Shown here piece after piece: positions 17,658 through 33,381 of a stretch of 64,000 bases of DNA. The stretch is from the NCBI RefSeq assembly GCF_022808715.1, contig NZ_JAKZKX010000008.1, forward strand, positions 101,515-165,514, read 5' to 3'. The DNA comes from Fundidesulfovibrio agrisoli (GTDB lineage Bacteria; Desulfobacterota; Desulfovibrionia; Desulfovibrionales; Desulfovibrionaceae). A program made the position numbers and the translations under genes. The first letter of the stretch is position 1. Each line of letters starts with the position of its first letter. The notes below the pieces were generated by a model. It was not told the origin of the DNA and ran no database searches. It was given only the letters and a program-made list of their open reading frames with translations.

Positions 17658-18632
17658 CTACATGGGCAGCTTGAGCACCTCGCGCGCGAGCCCGGCCATG
17701 CGCCGGGAGCGGGCGGCGCTCTTTTCCACGGCGTTGCGGGCCTGTTCCTCGCGGATGTTGAGCTGGATGGTTTCCAGGTCGGTGGCCGCGCCGTCCAGGC
17801 GGTCAGCCAGATGCTGCAGGGCGGCCTTGGCCTCGCCGGTGCGGGGTTTGGCGACGGTCTCGGCCAACTCCAGGCAGGCTTCCAGGGCTTTGTTGGTGGT
17901 CCGCACGTAGGCCCCGGAGAGGAAGCCCTTCTCCTGCACGGAAATCCCGTTGTCGGCCGTCACCAGGGCGGCCGTCTCGGACATGAGCCTGCGCAGCCCC
18001 TCCTGTTCGCGGGCCAGCGCGGCGCTGTAGGTCCTCTGCAGGTAGGCGGCCGTGTCCCCGGCCTGGGCCGGGTTGAAGCGCGCCTTGGACTCGACGTCCA
18101 GCGAGGTGAACATGGCGTTGAAGTCCTTCATGTACTTGGGGACTGTGCCGGCCTGGGCCACGCCGATCATCTCGATGCGCCCGAAGCCCGTGAGCACCAC
18201 GGCGGCGTAGTACTCCACGCCCTGCCCGTCCACCGGGGCCAGCCAGTAGGAGAGCATCCTGCTCGATCCGTCGAGCAGGGCTTGCTTCTGCTGGTATTTG
18301 TCCTTGCTGACGTTCCAAAGCTCGGCGAAGTCCAGGTTGCGGTCCCTTGCCATGAGTTCGAGCACGCCCGGCGGGGTCGGCTCGTGGACCTCGCGCACGA
18401 TCACGGTGGGGTAGCCCTTGCCCGAATCCACCGCGTCCTTGTGGGCCAGCACGGCGATGCGCCTGCCGTGTTCGGCGCCTTTTTCCTTTATAGTCCAATC
18501 GGGAGCGAGTTTGATGGAATAGGAGCCGTCCTGGGCGGTCAACGTGTTGCTTGATCCTGAGCCGGGCATCAGGGGAATTCCGGAGCAGCCCGCAAGGAAC
18601 AGGCACAGCAGAGACGCTAGAAGTATGCGCAT
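17658..18632 (-). CDS. Predicted lipoprotein of unknown function
   Basis: A 324-residue protein. The signal peptide MRILLASLLCLFLAGC has a lipobox with the lipidated Cys at residue 16. A PsbP/DcrB-like beta domain may occupy about residues 30-185 (it contains SIKLAPDWTIK and MIGVAQAGTVPKYMKDFNAMF). The C-terminal third is predicted to be alpha-helical. The ATG at 18632 is chosen for its GAGGAGAT ribosome-binding site and because the upstream extension is charged. Divergent from the hybrid kinase. The function is not known to me. Confidence 0.85.
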   Translation of the reverse strand: MRILLASLLCLFLAGCSGIPLMPGSGSSNTLTAQDGSYSIKLAPDWTIKEKGAEHGRRIAVLAHKDAVDSGKGYPTVIVREVHEPTPPGVLELMARDRNLDFAELWNVSKDKYQQKQALLDGSSRMLSYWLAPVDGQGVEYYAAVVLTGFGRIEMIGVAQAGTVPKYMKDFNAMFTSLDVESKARFNPAQAGDTAAYLQRTYSAALAREQEGLRRLMSETAALVTADNGISVQEKGFLSGAYVRTTNKALEACLELAETVAKPRTGEAKAALQHLADRLDGAATDLETIQLNIREEQARNAVEKSAARSRRMAGLAREVLKLPM

Positions 18633-18757
18633 GATATCATCTCCTCGGGATAGGGGAAATGCTCCCCGGCGCGGGCATTTGTCAAGTGCGTGCATTCCGG
18701 CCCAGGCCGTGCGCCCCCTGTTGCAATAGCGGGCAAAGCTGCTATGAGTTTAAATAT

Positions 18758-21055
<2,298 letters not shown>

Positions 21056-21071
21056 GCCTACACCCTACAGC

Positions 21072-22736
21072 TCAATACTCCATGCGGCAGGCCACGGGCA
21101 TCCTCCAGCCCGTGCCGAAGGCCCTGTCCGTGATCTTGAGGCCCGGAGCGGCCTGGCGGCGTTTGAACTCAGCGTTCTTGACCAGCCTGCACACCTTGCC
21201 CACCACCACCCTGTCGAACCCGGCCGCGGCGATCTCGTCCACCGAGGCCTGCAGCTCCACGCGCAGGCGCAGGATGGCGTCCAGCTCGTCGTAGGGGGGC
21301 AGGCTGTCCTGATCCTTCTGGTCGGGGCGCAGCTCCGCCGAGGGGGCCTTGTCGATGATGCTCTGGGGGATCAGGTCGGCCCGGTTGGCGTTGCACCACT
21401 CGGCCAGGCGGTAGACCATGGTCTTGGGCACGTCCGAGATGACGGCCAGGCCGCCGGACATGTCGCCGTAGATGGTGCAGTAGCCCACGGCCAGCTCGGA
21501 CTTGTTGCCCGTGGTCAGCAGCAGCTTGCCGAACTTGTTGGAGATGGCCATGAGCAGGTTGCCCCGGATGCGCGACTGGATGTTCTCCTCCGTGATGTCC
21601 GGGTCGCGCCCGGCGAAGGCCTCGGCCAAGGTGCTCTCGAAGCTGCCCATGATGCCCTCGATGGGCAGGGTCATGGTCTCGATGCCCAGGCGCGCGGCCA
21701 GCTCGATGGAGTCGTCCACGCTGCCCTGGCTGGAGTAGGGGCTTGGCATGAGCACCCCGAGCACCTTCTGCGGCCCCAGGGCCTCGGCGGCGATGGCCGC
21801 GGTCAGGGCGGAGTCGATGCCGCCGGAGAGCCCCAGCAGCGCCCCCTGGAACCCGCACTTGGCGGCGTAGTCCCGCACGCCCAGCACCAGGGCGCGCCAG
21901 GCCTCGGCCTCGGGCGAGAAGTCGTCCTGGGCCAGGGCCGGTTCGCAGTCCGGGGAGCAGGCGTCCAGTGCGTCAAGATCCACAACCAGAACGTCCTCCC
22001 CGAAACCCTTGGCGCGCATGGTCAGGCTGCCCTGGGCGTCGGCCGCCATGGAGCGGCCGTCGAACACCAGGTCGTCGTTGCCGCCCACCTGGTTGCAGTA
22101 GAGCACGGGCATGCCGTACTTGCGCGCCGCGCTGGCGATGAGTTTCTCGCGCATGGCCTGCTTGCCCAGGGTGAAGGGCGAGGCGGAGAGGTTGAGGATG
22201 GCCTGCGCCCCCTCGGCCACGAGGCGCTCCACGGGGTCTTCGCGGTAGCGGCGGCTCTGCCAGAAGTCCTTGTCGTTCCAGATGTCCTCGCAGATGGTCA
22301 CGCCCAGCCTTTTGCCGCCGATCTCCACGAAGCCGAGGCTGTCGCCGGGCTCGAAGTAGCGGTCCTCGTCGAAGACGTCGTAGGTGGGCAGGAGCATCTT
22401 GGGGATGAACGCCTCCACGACACCGCCGCGCAACAGCGCCGCGCAGTTGTACAGGGGCTTGGCGTCGCCGCGCCCCGTGGGGACGGCCGTGCCCACCAGG
22501 ACCGCCGGGCCTTTGGCCAGGCGTTCGGCCAGCCTGTTCAGCTCGTGGCGGGCCTTCTCGATGAAGGCCGAGGAGAGCAGCAGGTCGCGGGGGGGATAGC
22601 CCGTGAGGGCCAGTTCCGGGGTGACGCACAGCTCCGCGCCCTGCTCGGCCGCAGCCTCCGCGTTGCGGGCGATTCTGGCGGCGTTGCCGCAGAGGTCGCC
22701 CGCAACGGTGTTTATCTGGAGCAGCCCGATCTTCAT
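21072..22736 (-). CDS. nadE: Glutamine-dependent NAD+ synthetase
   Basis: A 554-residue enzyme making NAD+ from deamido-NAD+ with glutamine and ATP. The N-terminal nitrilase-type glutaminase ([24 protein letters not shown]) is joined to an ATP-pyrophosphatase domain with PP-loop LSGGIDSAL. The start overlaps the dapB stop by 4 bp. It is the last gene of the uvrB-to-nadE minus-strand array. Confidence 0.96.
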   Translation of the reverse strand: MKIGLLQINTVAGDLCGNAARIARNAEAAAEQGAELCVTPELALTGYPPRDLLLSSAFIEKARHELNRLAERLAKGPAVLVGTAVPTGRGDAKPLYNCAALLRGGVVEAFIPKMLLPTYDVFDEDRYFEPGDSLGFVEIGGKRLGVTICEDIWNDKDFWQSRRYREDPVERLVAEGAQAILNLSASPFTLGKQAMREKLIASAARKYGMPVLYCNQVGGNDDLVFDGRSMAADAQGSLTMRAKGFGEDVLVVDLDALDACSPDCEPALAQDDFSPEAEAWRALVLGVRDYAAKCGFQGALLGLSGGIDSALTAAIAAEALGPQKVLGVLMPSPYSSQGSVDDSIELAARLGIETMTLPIEGIMGSFESTLAEAFAGRDPDITEENIQSRIRGNLLMAISNKFGKLLLTTGNKSELAVGYCTIYGDMSGGLAVISDVPKTMVYRLAEWCNANRADLIPQSIIDKAPSAELRPDQKDQDSLPPYDELDAILRLRVELQASVDEIAAAGFDRVVVGKVCRLVKNAEFKRRQAAPGLKITDRAFGTGWRMPVACRMEY

Positions 22737-23518
22737 GCCAGCATGTCGGCCATAGTATAGAGCTTGCCCGGCTTCCGGGAGCCGATCCAGCGCGCGGCGC
22801 GCAGCGCCCCCCGGGCGAAGTTCTCGCGGGAGTGGGCGCGGTGCGTCACCTCGATGCGCTCGCCTGGGCCGAAGAAGTAGACCGTGTGGTCGCCCACCAC
22901 GTCGCCGCCGCGCACGGCCAGCACGCCGACCTCCTCCTTGGTGCGCGCGCCCACGATGCCCTCGCGCCCGCACTTCTTCACGTCGTCCAGGTTCAGGCCC
23001 CGTGCGGCGGCGATCACCTGGCCCAGCTTGATCGCGGTGCCGCTGGGGGAGTCCACCTTCTTGTTGTGGTGGATTTCGGTGATTTCAAGGTCGTAGTCGG
23101 GGCCCAGGGCCTCCACCAGCATGGGCAGGAGCTTCATGAGGGTGTTCACGCCCACGCTCATGTTGGGGGACCAGAACATGGGCGCCTTGGCCGCCGAGGC
23201 CTCCAGTTCGAGCAGCTGTTCCGGCTTGAAGCCGGTGGTGCCGAAGACCACGGGGTTGCCCAGCTCCGCCGCGGCCTTGGACACGGCCACGCTGGCCTCC
23301 GGGGCGGTGAAGTCCACCACCACGGCGCCGGGCAGCTTGGCGAAGACTTCCTTGGCGTCGGTGCCGCGCACGCAGGTGAATTTCTCGAGCGAGGCCTCGT
23401 GCTGGGGCCGCTCCACCACGCCCGCCAGGTTGAGTTCAGGGTCGGCCTGGGCCAACGCCGCCAGGGTGCCGCCCATGCGGCCGCCCGCGCCCATGATGAT
23501 CACATCGCACACGCTCAT
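22733..23518 (-). CDS. dapB: 4-hydroxy-tetrahydrodipicolinate reductase
   Basis: A 261-residue NAD(P)H-dependent reductase of lysine/diaminopimelate synthesis. The N-terminal Rossmann loop is GAGGRMGG, and the active-site [15 protein letters not shown] is canonical. The start ATG 23518 has a GAGGAC ribosome-binding site and is preferred over an upstream in-frame start. It is 17 bp downstream of ligA. DapL, the aminotransferase that follows in the shortcut pathway, is encoded at 36 kb. Confidence 0.96.
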   Translation of the reverse strand: MSVCDVIIMGAGGRMGGTLAALAQADPELNLAGVVERPQHEASLEKFTCVRGTDAKEVFAKLPGAVVVDFTAPEASVAVSKAAAELGNPVVFGTTGFKPEQLLELEASAAKAPMFWSPNMSVGVNTLMKLLPMLVEALGPDYDLEITEIHHNKKVDSPSGTAIKLGQVIAAARGLNLDDVKKCGREGIVGARTKEEVGVLAVRGGDVVGDHTVYFFGPGERIEVTHRAHSRENFARGALRAARWIGSRKPGKLYTMADMLA

Positions 23519-23535
23519 GCTCGTCCTCGCTGGTA

Positions 23536-27306
<3,771 letters not shown>

Positions 27307-27310
<4 letters not shown>

Positions 27311-29334
27311 TTCCTGCCGCCTTGCAGTGCCGCGATGGCGTCGCGCAGCTCGGCGGCGCGCTCGAAGGCCAGCTCCTTGGCTGCGGCGCGCATGTCGCGC
27401 TCCAGGCGTTTCAGGAGCTTCTCCACGGTTTCCTCGTCCCTGGCCTGTTCCATGATCTCGTCCACGAAGCTTTCGCCCTTGCGTTTCGGGGCCTTCTCGG
27501 CCTTGCCCTGCGTGTAGATGGCGTCGAGCACGTTGTCGAGGTCCTTGACGACCGTTTTGGGGGTGATGCCGTGCTCCAGGTTGTGGGCCTGCTGCTTGGC
27601 GCGCCTGCGCTCGGTCTCGTCCATGGCTTCGCGCATGGAGCGCGTCACCTGGTCGGCGTAGAGGATGACCCGGCCCTGGAGGTTGCGGGCCGCGCGGCCG
27701 AAGGTCTGGATCAGGGAGCGGGTGGAGCGCAGGAAACCCTCCTTGTCGGCGTCCAGGATGGCCACCATGGACACCTCGGGGATGTCGAGCCCCTCGCGCA
27801 GCAGGTTGATGCCCACCAGCACGTCGAACTCGCCCGCGCGCAGGGCCTGGATGATTGCCACGCGCTCCAGGGTGTCCACGTCGGAGTGCAGGTAGCGGGT
27901 GTTCACGCCGTAGGTGTTCAGGTAGTCCGTGAGCTCCTCGGCCATGCGCTTGGTCAGGGTGGTCACCAGCACGCGCTCCCCGGCGGCGGCGCGCTTTTTA
28001 CACTCCGAGAGCAGGTCGTCGATCTGGCCCTGGGTTTTGCGCACCTCCACCTGGGGGTCCAGCAGGCCAGTGGGGCGGATGATCTGCTCCACGATGAGGC
28101 CCTGGGCGCGCTCCAGCTCCCAGGGGCCGGGCGTGGCCGAGACGAACACTGCCTGGCCGATGCGGCTCTGGAACTCGTCGAAATTGAGCGGCCTGTTGTC
28201 CAGGGCCGAGGGCAGGCGGAAGCCGTAATCCACCAGGGTGGATTTTCGGGAGCGGTCGCCGTTGTACATGCCGGCGACCTGGGGCACCGAGATGTGGGAT
28301 TCGTCCATGAACAGGATGAAATCCTTGGGGAAATAGTCGATCAGCGTGGCCGGGGGCTCGCCCGCCTTGCGCCCGTCCAGGTGGCGGGAGTAGTTCTCGA
28401 TGCCGTTGCAGTAGCCCAGCTCCTCGATCATCTCCAGGTCGTAGAGGGTGCGCTGCTCCAGGCGCTGGGCCTCCACCAGGCGGTTGTCGCGCTTGTACTC
28501 GATCAGGCGCTCGCGCAGCTCGTCGCGGATGTCGCTCATGGCCCGGGTGAGGTTGTCGCGGTCCGAGACGTAGTGCGAGTTGGGGAAGATCACGGTCTTG
28601 GGCAGGTTGCGGATCACCTCGCCGGTGAGGTGGTCGGTCTCCAGCACGCGCTCCAGCTCGTCGCCGAAGAACTCCAGGCGCAGCGCACGCTCCCGGGCGT
28701 AGGCCGGGATGATCTCCAGCACGTCGCCGCGAACGCGGAAGGCGCCACGGTGCAGGTCGTAGTCGTTGCGCTCGTACTGCACCTCAACCAGCTTGCCGAT
28801 GACCTCCTCCATGGAGATGTTCTGGCCCTCCTCCAGGGGGAGCACCATCTTGGCGTAGTATTCGGGCGAGCCCAGGCCGTAGATGCAGCTCACCGAGGCC
28901 ACGATCACCACGTCGCGCCGGGTGAGCAGCGCGTGGGTGGCGGCGTGCCGGAGCTTGTCGATATCCTCGTTGATGGAGGAGTCCTTTTCGATGTAGGTGT
29001 CCGTACGCGGGAGGTAGGCTTCCGGCTGGTAGTAGTCGTAGTAGCTGACGAAGTATTCGACGGCGTTGTTGGGAAACAAGCCTTTGAATTCGTTGAAGAG
29101 CTGCGCCGCGAGAGTCTTGTTGGGGGCCATAATCAGCGCGGGCCGCCCCGTGCGGGCGATCACCTGCGCCATGGTGAAGGTCTTGCCGGTGCCCGTGGCC
29201 CCCAGCAGCACCTGGGCGGGCAGGCCGGAATCCAGGTTGGCGGTCAGCTCGTCGATGGCCTGGGGCTGGTCCCCCTGGGGCGAATATGGGCTGACAAGCG
29301 TGAACTCGGATTGACTTTTGTCCTGTTTTCTCAA
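27307..29334 (-). CDS. uvrB: Excinuclease ABC subunit B
   Basis: A 675-residue helicase-like damage-verification subunit of nucleotide excision repair. It has Walker A GATGTGKT, the beta-hairpin region [21 protein letters not shown] (Walker B), helicase motif [10 protein letters not shown], and a C-terminal UVR motif. I choose TTG 29334: a GAGGGG ribosome-binding site precedes it, it gives the standard N-terminus, and the frame further upstream would run into the divergent gene. First gene of the uvrB-kch-DUF3431-ligA-dapB-nadE array. Confidence 0.96.
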
Positions 29335-29407
29335 ATCTATCCCCTCGCGACGGCGCGAACATCTTTCTAAGGCCTCGCGGGCCATAAAACAAGCGCGGAG
29401 GGCAACC

Positions 29408-29896
29408 ATGCTGATCGACATAGTCCCTGCACAGGAAAGGATCCCGGTGGACCGGGCCTGGTCCGTCTCCATCGTGATCAAGAGCTTCAAGGGCCGCAAG
29501 GACGTGGAGGTCCACCTGTTCCGCCCAGAATGGGACGAACTGGAAGAGGATGCCTACGACTGGAACGAAGTGCTGGGCGACCCCATGCACCCCGACATGG
29601 ACGCGGACATGGCCTCCGGGCGCAAGCTTGTGCTTGAGTCCTTCACGGCGGAGGAGCGCGACATGATGGTGGCCTACTTCCAGGAGCGCTACGCGGACAA
29701 GCTGGACGCCATCCGCTCCTGCACCATCGACTTCCCCGTGCCCCTGGGCATCCCCGCCCTGTCCGACCTGCCCGAAGGCAAGGACGTGGGCTTCGTGCTC
29801 TTCGACAAGATCCCCAACTACACCCTGCCCTTCCCCGTGCGCGGCTTCTTCGACCTGAGCCAGCACGCGCCCATCGTCGAGGTTGACCAGAAATGA
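29408..29896 (+). CDS. Conserved-looking hypothetical protein
   Basis: A 162-residue acidic, soluble protein with no signal peptide or transmembrane helix and no motif I recognise (segments [34 protein letters not shown]). The ATG has a GGAGGG ribosome-binding site. It is divergent from uvrB across 73 bp and overlaps the LOG-family gene by 4 bp (ATGA), so the two are probably co-expressed. Confidence 0.8.
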   Translation: MLIDIVPAQERIPVDRAWSVSIVIKSFKGRKDVEVHLFRPEWDELEEDAYDWNEVLGDPMHPDMDADMASGRKLVLESFTAEERDMMVAYFQERYADKLDAIRSCTIDFPVPLGIPALSDLPEGKDVGFVLFDKIPNYTLPFPVRGFFDLSQHAPIVEVDQK

Positions 29897-30474
29897 GGAA
29901 CGTCTGCGTCTTCCTGGGCTCCAACCCCGGCAAGTCCCCCGCTTACGCCGAGGCCGTGGCCGAAGCCGGGCGCACCCTGGCCGAGCGCGGCATCGGGCTG
30001 GTGTACGGCGGGGCCAAGAACGGGCTCATGGGCGTGCTGGCCAACGCCGTGGCCGACGGCGGCGGTCGCGTGGTGGGCGTGCTGCCCGGATTCCTGAAAG
30101 CCAAGGAACTGGCCTTCGACCGGCTCACCGAGATGCACGAGGTGGAGACCATGCACGAGCGCAAGGCCAAGATGGCCGAGCTCTCGGACGGCTTCGTGGC
30201 CATGCCCGGCGGCCTGGGCACCCTGGAGGAGTTCTTCGAGGTGGCCACCTGGGGGCAGCTCGGCCTGCACGCCAAACCGGCCGGGCTGTGCAACGTGATG
30301 GGATATTACGACAAATTGTCGGGATTCCTGGACAACATGGTGCAGGAGGGCTTCGTGAAGCCCGTGCACCGGGAGAACCTGCTCCAGGCGGACAGCTTCC
30401 CCGCCCTGCTGGACATCATGAAGGGGTTCAAGCCGGTGGTCGCCGGAAAGTGGTTCGGGATCGAGAAGAGTTGA
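29893..30474 (+). CDS. LOG-family phosphoribohydrolase
   Basis: A 193-residue Rossmann-fold protein of the TIGR00730 family. The family motif PGGLGTLEE sits near residue 105 and the N-terminus VCVFLGSNPG is typical. Members cleave the N-glycosidic bond of nucleoside monophosphates (plant LOG enzymes release cytokinins; bacterial homologues act on AMP and similar). The physiological role here is unknown. Followed by a terminator. Confidence 0.93.
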   Translation: MRNVCVFLGSNPGKSPAYAEAVAEAGRTLAERGIGLVYGGAKNGLMGVLANAVADGGGRVVGVLPGFLKAKELAFDRLTEMHEVETMHERKAKMAELSDGFVAMPGGLGTLEEFFEVATWGQLGLHAKPAGLCNVMGYYDKLSGFLDNMVQEGFVKPVHRENLLQADSFPALLDIMKGFKPVVAGKWFGIEKS

Positions 30475-30508
30475 CGGTTTTTTGAACCACGCAGCTAAAG
30501 GCATAAAG

Positions 30509-30551
30509 AAGAGGCCGCCGGGAACTGGATTCCCGGCGGCCTCTTTTTTAT
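30509..30551. terminator. Bidirectional terminator
   Basis: A 15-bp stem (30509-30523 with 30531-30545), 7-nt loop and a T-run on plus, between the convergent LOG and VKOR-DsbA genes. Confidence 0.9.
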
Positions 30552-30563
30552 TCTGTACGATTG

Positions 30564-31640
30564 CTACTGCTTCTGCGCCTTGCTCTGCTCCAGCGCCTGG
30601 TCGATCAGGTGCTTGAACCCATCCAGGGTAGGCACGCCGGGCAGGTGCTCCCCATTGAGGAAGAACGTGGGCGTGCGATCCACGCGGGCGTTGTCCGCAT
30701 CCTGGATGCTGGCCTCCACCGCGGCCTTGTACTTGTCCGTGCTCAGGCACTGACCGAAAGCCTGGGCATCCAGCCCGAGCTGCTGGGCGAACTGCTTGAG
30801 CAGGTCGTCCGGCAGGTCGCCCTGGGCCGCGTAGAGCAGATCCTGGTAGTCCCAGAACTTGCCCTGGTCACCGGCGCAGCGTGCGGCCTGCGCGGCGCGC
30901 GCGGCGTAGGGGTGCATCTGGAGCGGGAAATCCTTGAAGATCCAGCGGATTTTTCCTTCGTACAGGGGGCGCACCACCTTGATGCTCTCGTGAACCCTCT
31001 TGCAGCCGGGGCACTGGTAGTCGGAAAACTCCACGACGGTCACGGGGGCGTCATCAGGCCCCATGACGTAGCGGCGGTCGATGGGCAGCATGGTGATGTC
31101 CGGCTTGGGCTCGGGCGCGGCCTGGGCCGCCTGGCCCGTCACGACCGGGGCCTTGGGCACGGGGCGCGTCAGCCCCTGCTGCACCAGGATGAAGGACAGC
31201 AGCGCCAGGGCCAGCATCTGCCAGAAATGGCGGCTTCGGAACACGAAGGCCGCGCTCAGCACCACGAATACGCCGTTGGCGATGCAGAACACGCACGGGG
31301 CCTTCATGGCGATGAGCGTGCGTGCCAGTTCGGCTTCGAAGCCGAGCCCCGCGCCCACGATCCATACGGCTGCCGGAGGAAAAAAGTACACCGACGCGCA
31401 CAGCAGCGCGAAATAGGCCGCGCCGAGCACCCACAACGGGTAGCCCAGCAGCGTAAAGCCCAGGGTCTGCTTGCAGCCGTCCGAAAACGCGGCGCAGAGC
31501 TGGGCGAACATGCCGTAGCTCTCGTACATGCCCGAGAGCACGGCCACGGCCGCGCCTGCAAGGCACAGGAGCGCCACCGCGCGCGTATTCACATCCTCTC
31601 CCCTACGAGCAGGATCTCTCCCTATCAGCAGCGCCGACAT
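30564..31640 (-). CDS. VKOR-DsbA fusion, disulfide-bond formation protein
   Basis: A 358-residue inner-membrane protein. The N-terminal half has four to five hydrophobic helices with the VKOR cysteines: a loop pair (LCAAFSDGC) and the redox CVFC motif. The C-terminal half is a periplasmic DsbA/thioredoxin-like domain with CPGC. It should introduce disulfides by passing electrons from the DsbA domain to the quinone pool. The ATG at 31640 has a GAGGAG ribosome-binding site; a GTG at 31592 is an alternative. The fusion joins oxidase and regenerating enzyme in one chain. Confidence 0.92.
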   Translation of the reverse strand: MSALLIGRDPARRGEDVNTRAVALLCLAGAAVAVLSGMYESYGMFAQLCAAFSDGCKQTLGFTLLGYPLWVLGAAYFALLCASVYFFPPAAVWIVGAGLGFEAELARTLIAMKAPCVFCIANGVFVVLSAAFVFRSRHFWQMLALALLSFILVQQGLTRPVPKAPVVTGQAAQAAPEPKPDITMLPIDRRYVMGPDDAPVTVVEFSDYQCPGCKRVHESIKVVRPLYEGKIRWIFKDFPLQMHPYAARAAQAARCAGDQGKFWDYQDLLYAAQGDLPDDLLKQFAQQLGLDAQAFGQCLSTDKYKAAVEASIQDADNARVDRTPTFFLNGEHLPGVPTLDGFKHLIDQALEQSKAQKQ

Positions 31641-31651
31641 GCACACACTCC

Positions 31652-31780
31652 TCAGGTTTTTCTCGTGAAACGGAACACCACGTCAGCGCCGTTCTCCACT
31701 ATCTCCAGACCCCATTGGCCATACATGGACGCGAGCTCCCAGAAGATGGGCGCCTGCGAGGGTTTGCCCCACACCTCCAC
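31652..31780 (-). CDS. Possible small protein between aat and the VKOR-DsbA gene
   Basis: A short minus-strand frame of 42 codons from GTG 31780 with a protein-like composition (WGKPSQAPIFWELASMYGQW, then GLEIVENGADVVFRF). The same frame is open about 18 codons further upstream without a start codon. No ribosome-binding site is clear. It may be a small gene, or a remnant of a longer one whose 5' end has been lost. It lies between the aat stop and the VKOR-DsbA start. Confidence 0.3.
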   Translation of the reverse strand: MEVWGKPSQAPIFWELASMYGQWGLEIVENGADVVFRFTRKT

Positions 31781-31850
31781 GACGCTGGCCTGAACGAACC
31801 GGAGGTGCCACCCGACCTCCGCGCCTACGCCTCAACACGTGCGGCGAACA

Positions 31851-32594
31851 TCAAGAGCGATCGTCACGGCTTCCATACAAACGCTCCTTCACGCATTGCG
31901 GATCGCTCCACCAGGCGGGCGCGGCCCAGGGGCCGGGCTCGGATGGCTGGGCGCAGGCAGTGCGCGCAAGGCGGGTGAACTCCACCCGGGGTATCTCCCG
32001 CGCGCCCAGGCGCATCACATGCGGGGTGGCCTGCTGGCAATCCATAAAGTAAAACCTTAAGTCTTTCAGGAGCCACATCAGGTGCACGAAGGCCACCTTG
32101 GAGGCCTGCCCCACGGTGTGGAACATGGATTCCCCGAAAAACGCCCTGCCGACGCCCACCCCGTATATGGCACCCACCAGCCGGCCGTCCAGCCTGCATT
32201 CCACGCTGTGCGCGTGTCCCTCGCGATGCAGGCGCGCGTAGGCCCGGATCATTTCGTCGGTGAGCCAGGTTCCGGCCTGTCCGGGCCGGTCGATTGTGGC
32301 GCAGGCGCTGATGACGGCCTGGAAGTCGGTGTCCACCGTGACGTCGAAGGGGTGGTTGCGCAGGTAGCGCTGGAAGCGCTTGTCCAGCGTGAGCCAGCGC
32401 GGGGTGATGATGGGGCGGGGGTCGGGCGACCACCACAGGATGGGGTGGTCCTCGTTGTACCAGGGAAAAATGCCGTTGCTGTAGGCCGCGATCAGCCGCC
32501 TGGGGCTCAGGTCGCCCCCCACGGCCAGCAGGCCGCCCGGATCGGCGTTCTCTGGGTCCGGGAAGACCGTGGAGGAAGACAGCAGCGTGATCAC
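31851..32594 (-). CDS. aat: Leucyl/phenylalanyl-tRNA-protein transferase
   Basis: A 247-residue enzyme that adds Leu or Phe to N-terminal Lys/Arg of proteins, marking them for ClpS/ClpAP. FPDPENADPGGLLAVGGDLSP, YSNGIFPWYNEDHPILWWSPDPR and FGESMFH are family signatures. GTG 32594 gives the usual length. clpS and clpA, often adjacent in related bacteria, are not present here. Confidence 0.95.
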   Translation of the reverse strand: MITLLSSSTVFPDPENADPGGLLAVGGDLSPRRLIAAYSNGIFPWYNEDHPILWWSPDPRPIITPRWLTLDKRFQRYLRNHPFDVTVDTDFQAVISACATIDRPGQAGTWLTDEMIRAYARLHREGHAHSVECRLDGRLVGAIYGVGVGRAFFGESMFHTVGQASKVAFVHLMWLLKDLRFYFMDCQQATPHVMRLGAREIPRVEFTRLARTACAQPSEPGPWAAPAWWSDPQCVKERLYGSRDDRS

Positions 32595-32652
32595 CGTGCA
32601 CCCCCGGCCGGGTAAGCGCCGCCCACGAATCCGCATCCGCCGGACATGGACC

Positions 32653-33369
32653 CTATTTGGCCGGCGTGGCGGCCAGGACCTCCAGGACGTTGCCGGGCCT
32701 GACCACGGCCGTGACCTGCAGGCGCACGTTGACGAGATCCTTGGTATGGAAGCAGAGGTCGTCCATGCAGCCGAAAACCCTGCCGTCGTCGGCACGGAAG
32801 CGGGAGCAGTAGTACAGCGGGTCCTCCGATCCCTCCCAACTGGAGCTTGAGCGCGAGCGCACGCAGCCCTCGAAGCGCCCGGTCAGCTTCACCTGCTGCA
32901 GTTCCGGATCGAACCCCTCGAAGAACACCCCGGAAAGATAGGGAACCTCGGAGGAGCCGCCGCCGTAGACCTCGGTGACGGTCATGCGCACGCTGGAGGT
33001 GGTGGCCTTGAGCGCGAAGCTCTGGGGCTTGGGTGAATCCTTGAGGGTGATGGTCTGCTTGCCGCCGTTCGAGAACTGCAGGGTCATGGTCCTGACGCGG
33101 CCCATGCGCTTGAACTCGCCGGTGTCCGCCCAGCCGTTGACCACGGTCAGGCGCGTCACCACGTTGGGCTTGCCGAACTCGAACTCCATCCACTGGCCGA
33201 TGGCCACGCCGGTGGTGTTCTCCTTGCGGGTCAGCGCGGAGAGCTTCTCGGCGGATTCACCCGTGGCCGAGGCGTTGATCTGGTAGGCCAGAGGCAGGGA
33301 GACGTTGCCCTGGGCCCAGGCGGCCGGAGCGGAGAGAGCGAGGAGCAGGAGCAGGACGAATGTGCGCAT
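32653..33369 (-). CDS. Secreted protein with a NADase-type glycan-binding (discoidin-like) domain
   Basis: A 238-residue protein with a Sec signal peptide ending near AWAQG (residues 1-20). Residues about 35-150 resemble the discoidin-like 'NADase-type glycan-binding' domain: GQWMEFEFGKPNVVTRLTVVNG, TMTLQFSNG, VRMTVTEVYGG and EVPYLSGVFFEG. The C-terminal part has four cysteines. It probably binds a surface glycan in the periplasm or outside the cell. No toxin or NADase domain is attached. Confidence 0.75.
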   Translation of the reverse strand: MRTFVLLLLLALSAPAAWAQGNVSLPLAYQINASATGESAEKLSALTRKENTTGVAIGQWMEFEFGKPNVVTRLTVVNGWADTGEFKRMGRVRTMTLQFSNGGKQTITLKDSPKPQSFALKATTSSVRMTVTEVYGGGSSEVPYLSGVFFEGFDPELQQVKLTGRFEGCVRSRSSSSWEGSEDPLYYCSRFRADDGRVFGCMDDLCFHTKDLVNVRLQVTAVVRPGNVLEVLAATPAK

Positions 33370-33381
33370 GGTATCCCGTGG

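Noticed and set aside
27322..29370. A 682-codon plus-strand open frame across uvrB
   Set aside because: It is antisense to uvrB, which has full motif support; the protein is low-complexity.
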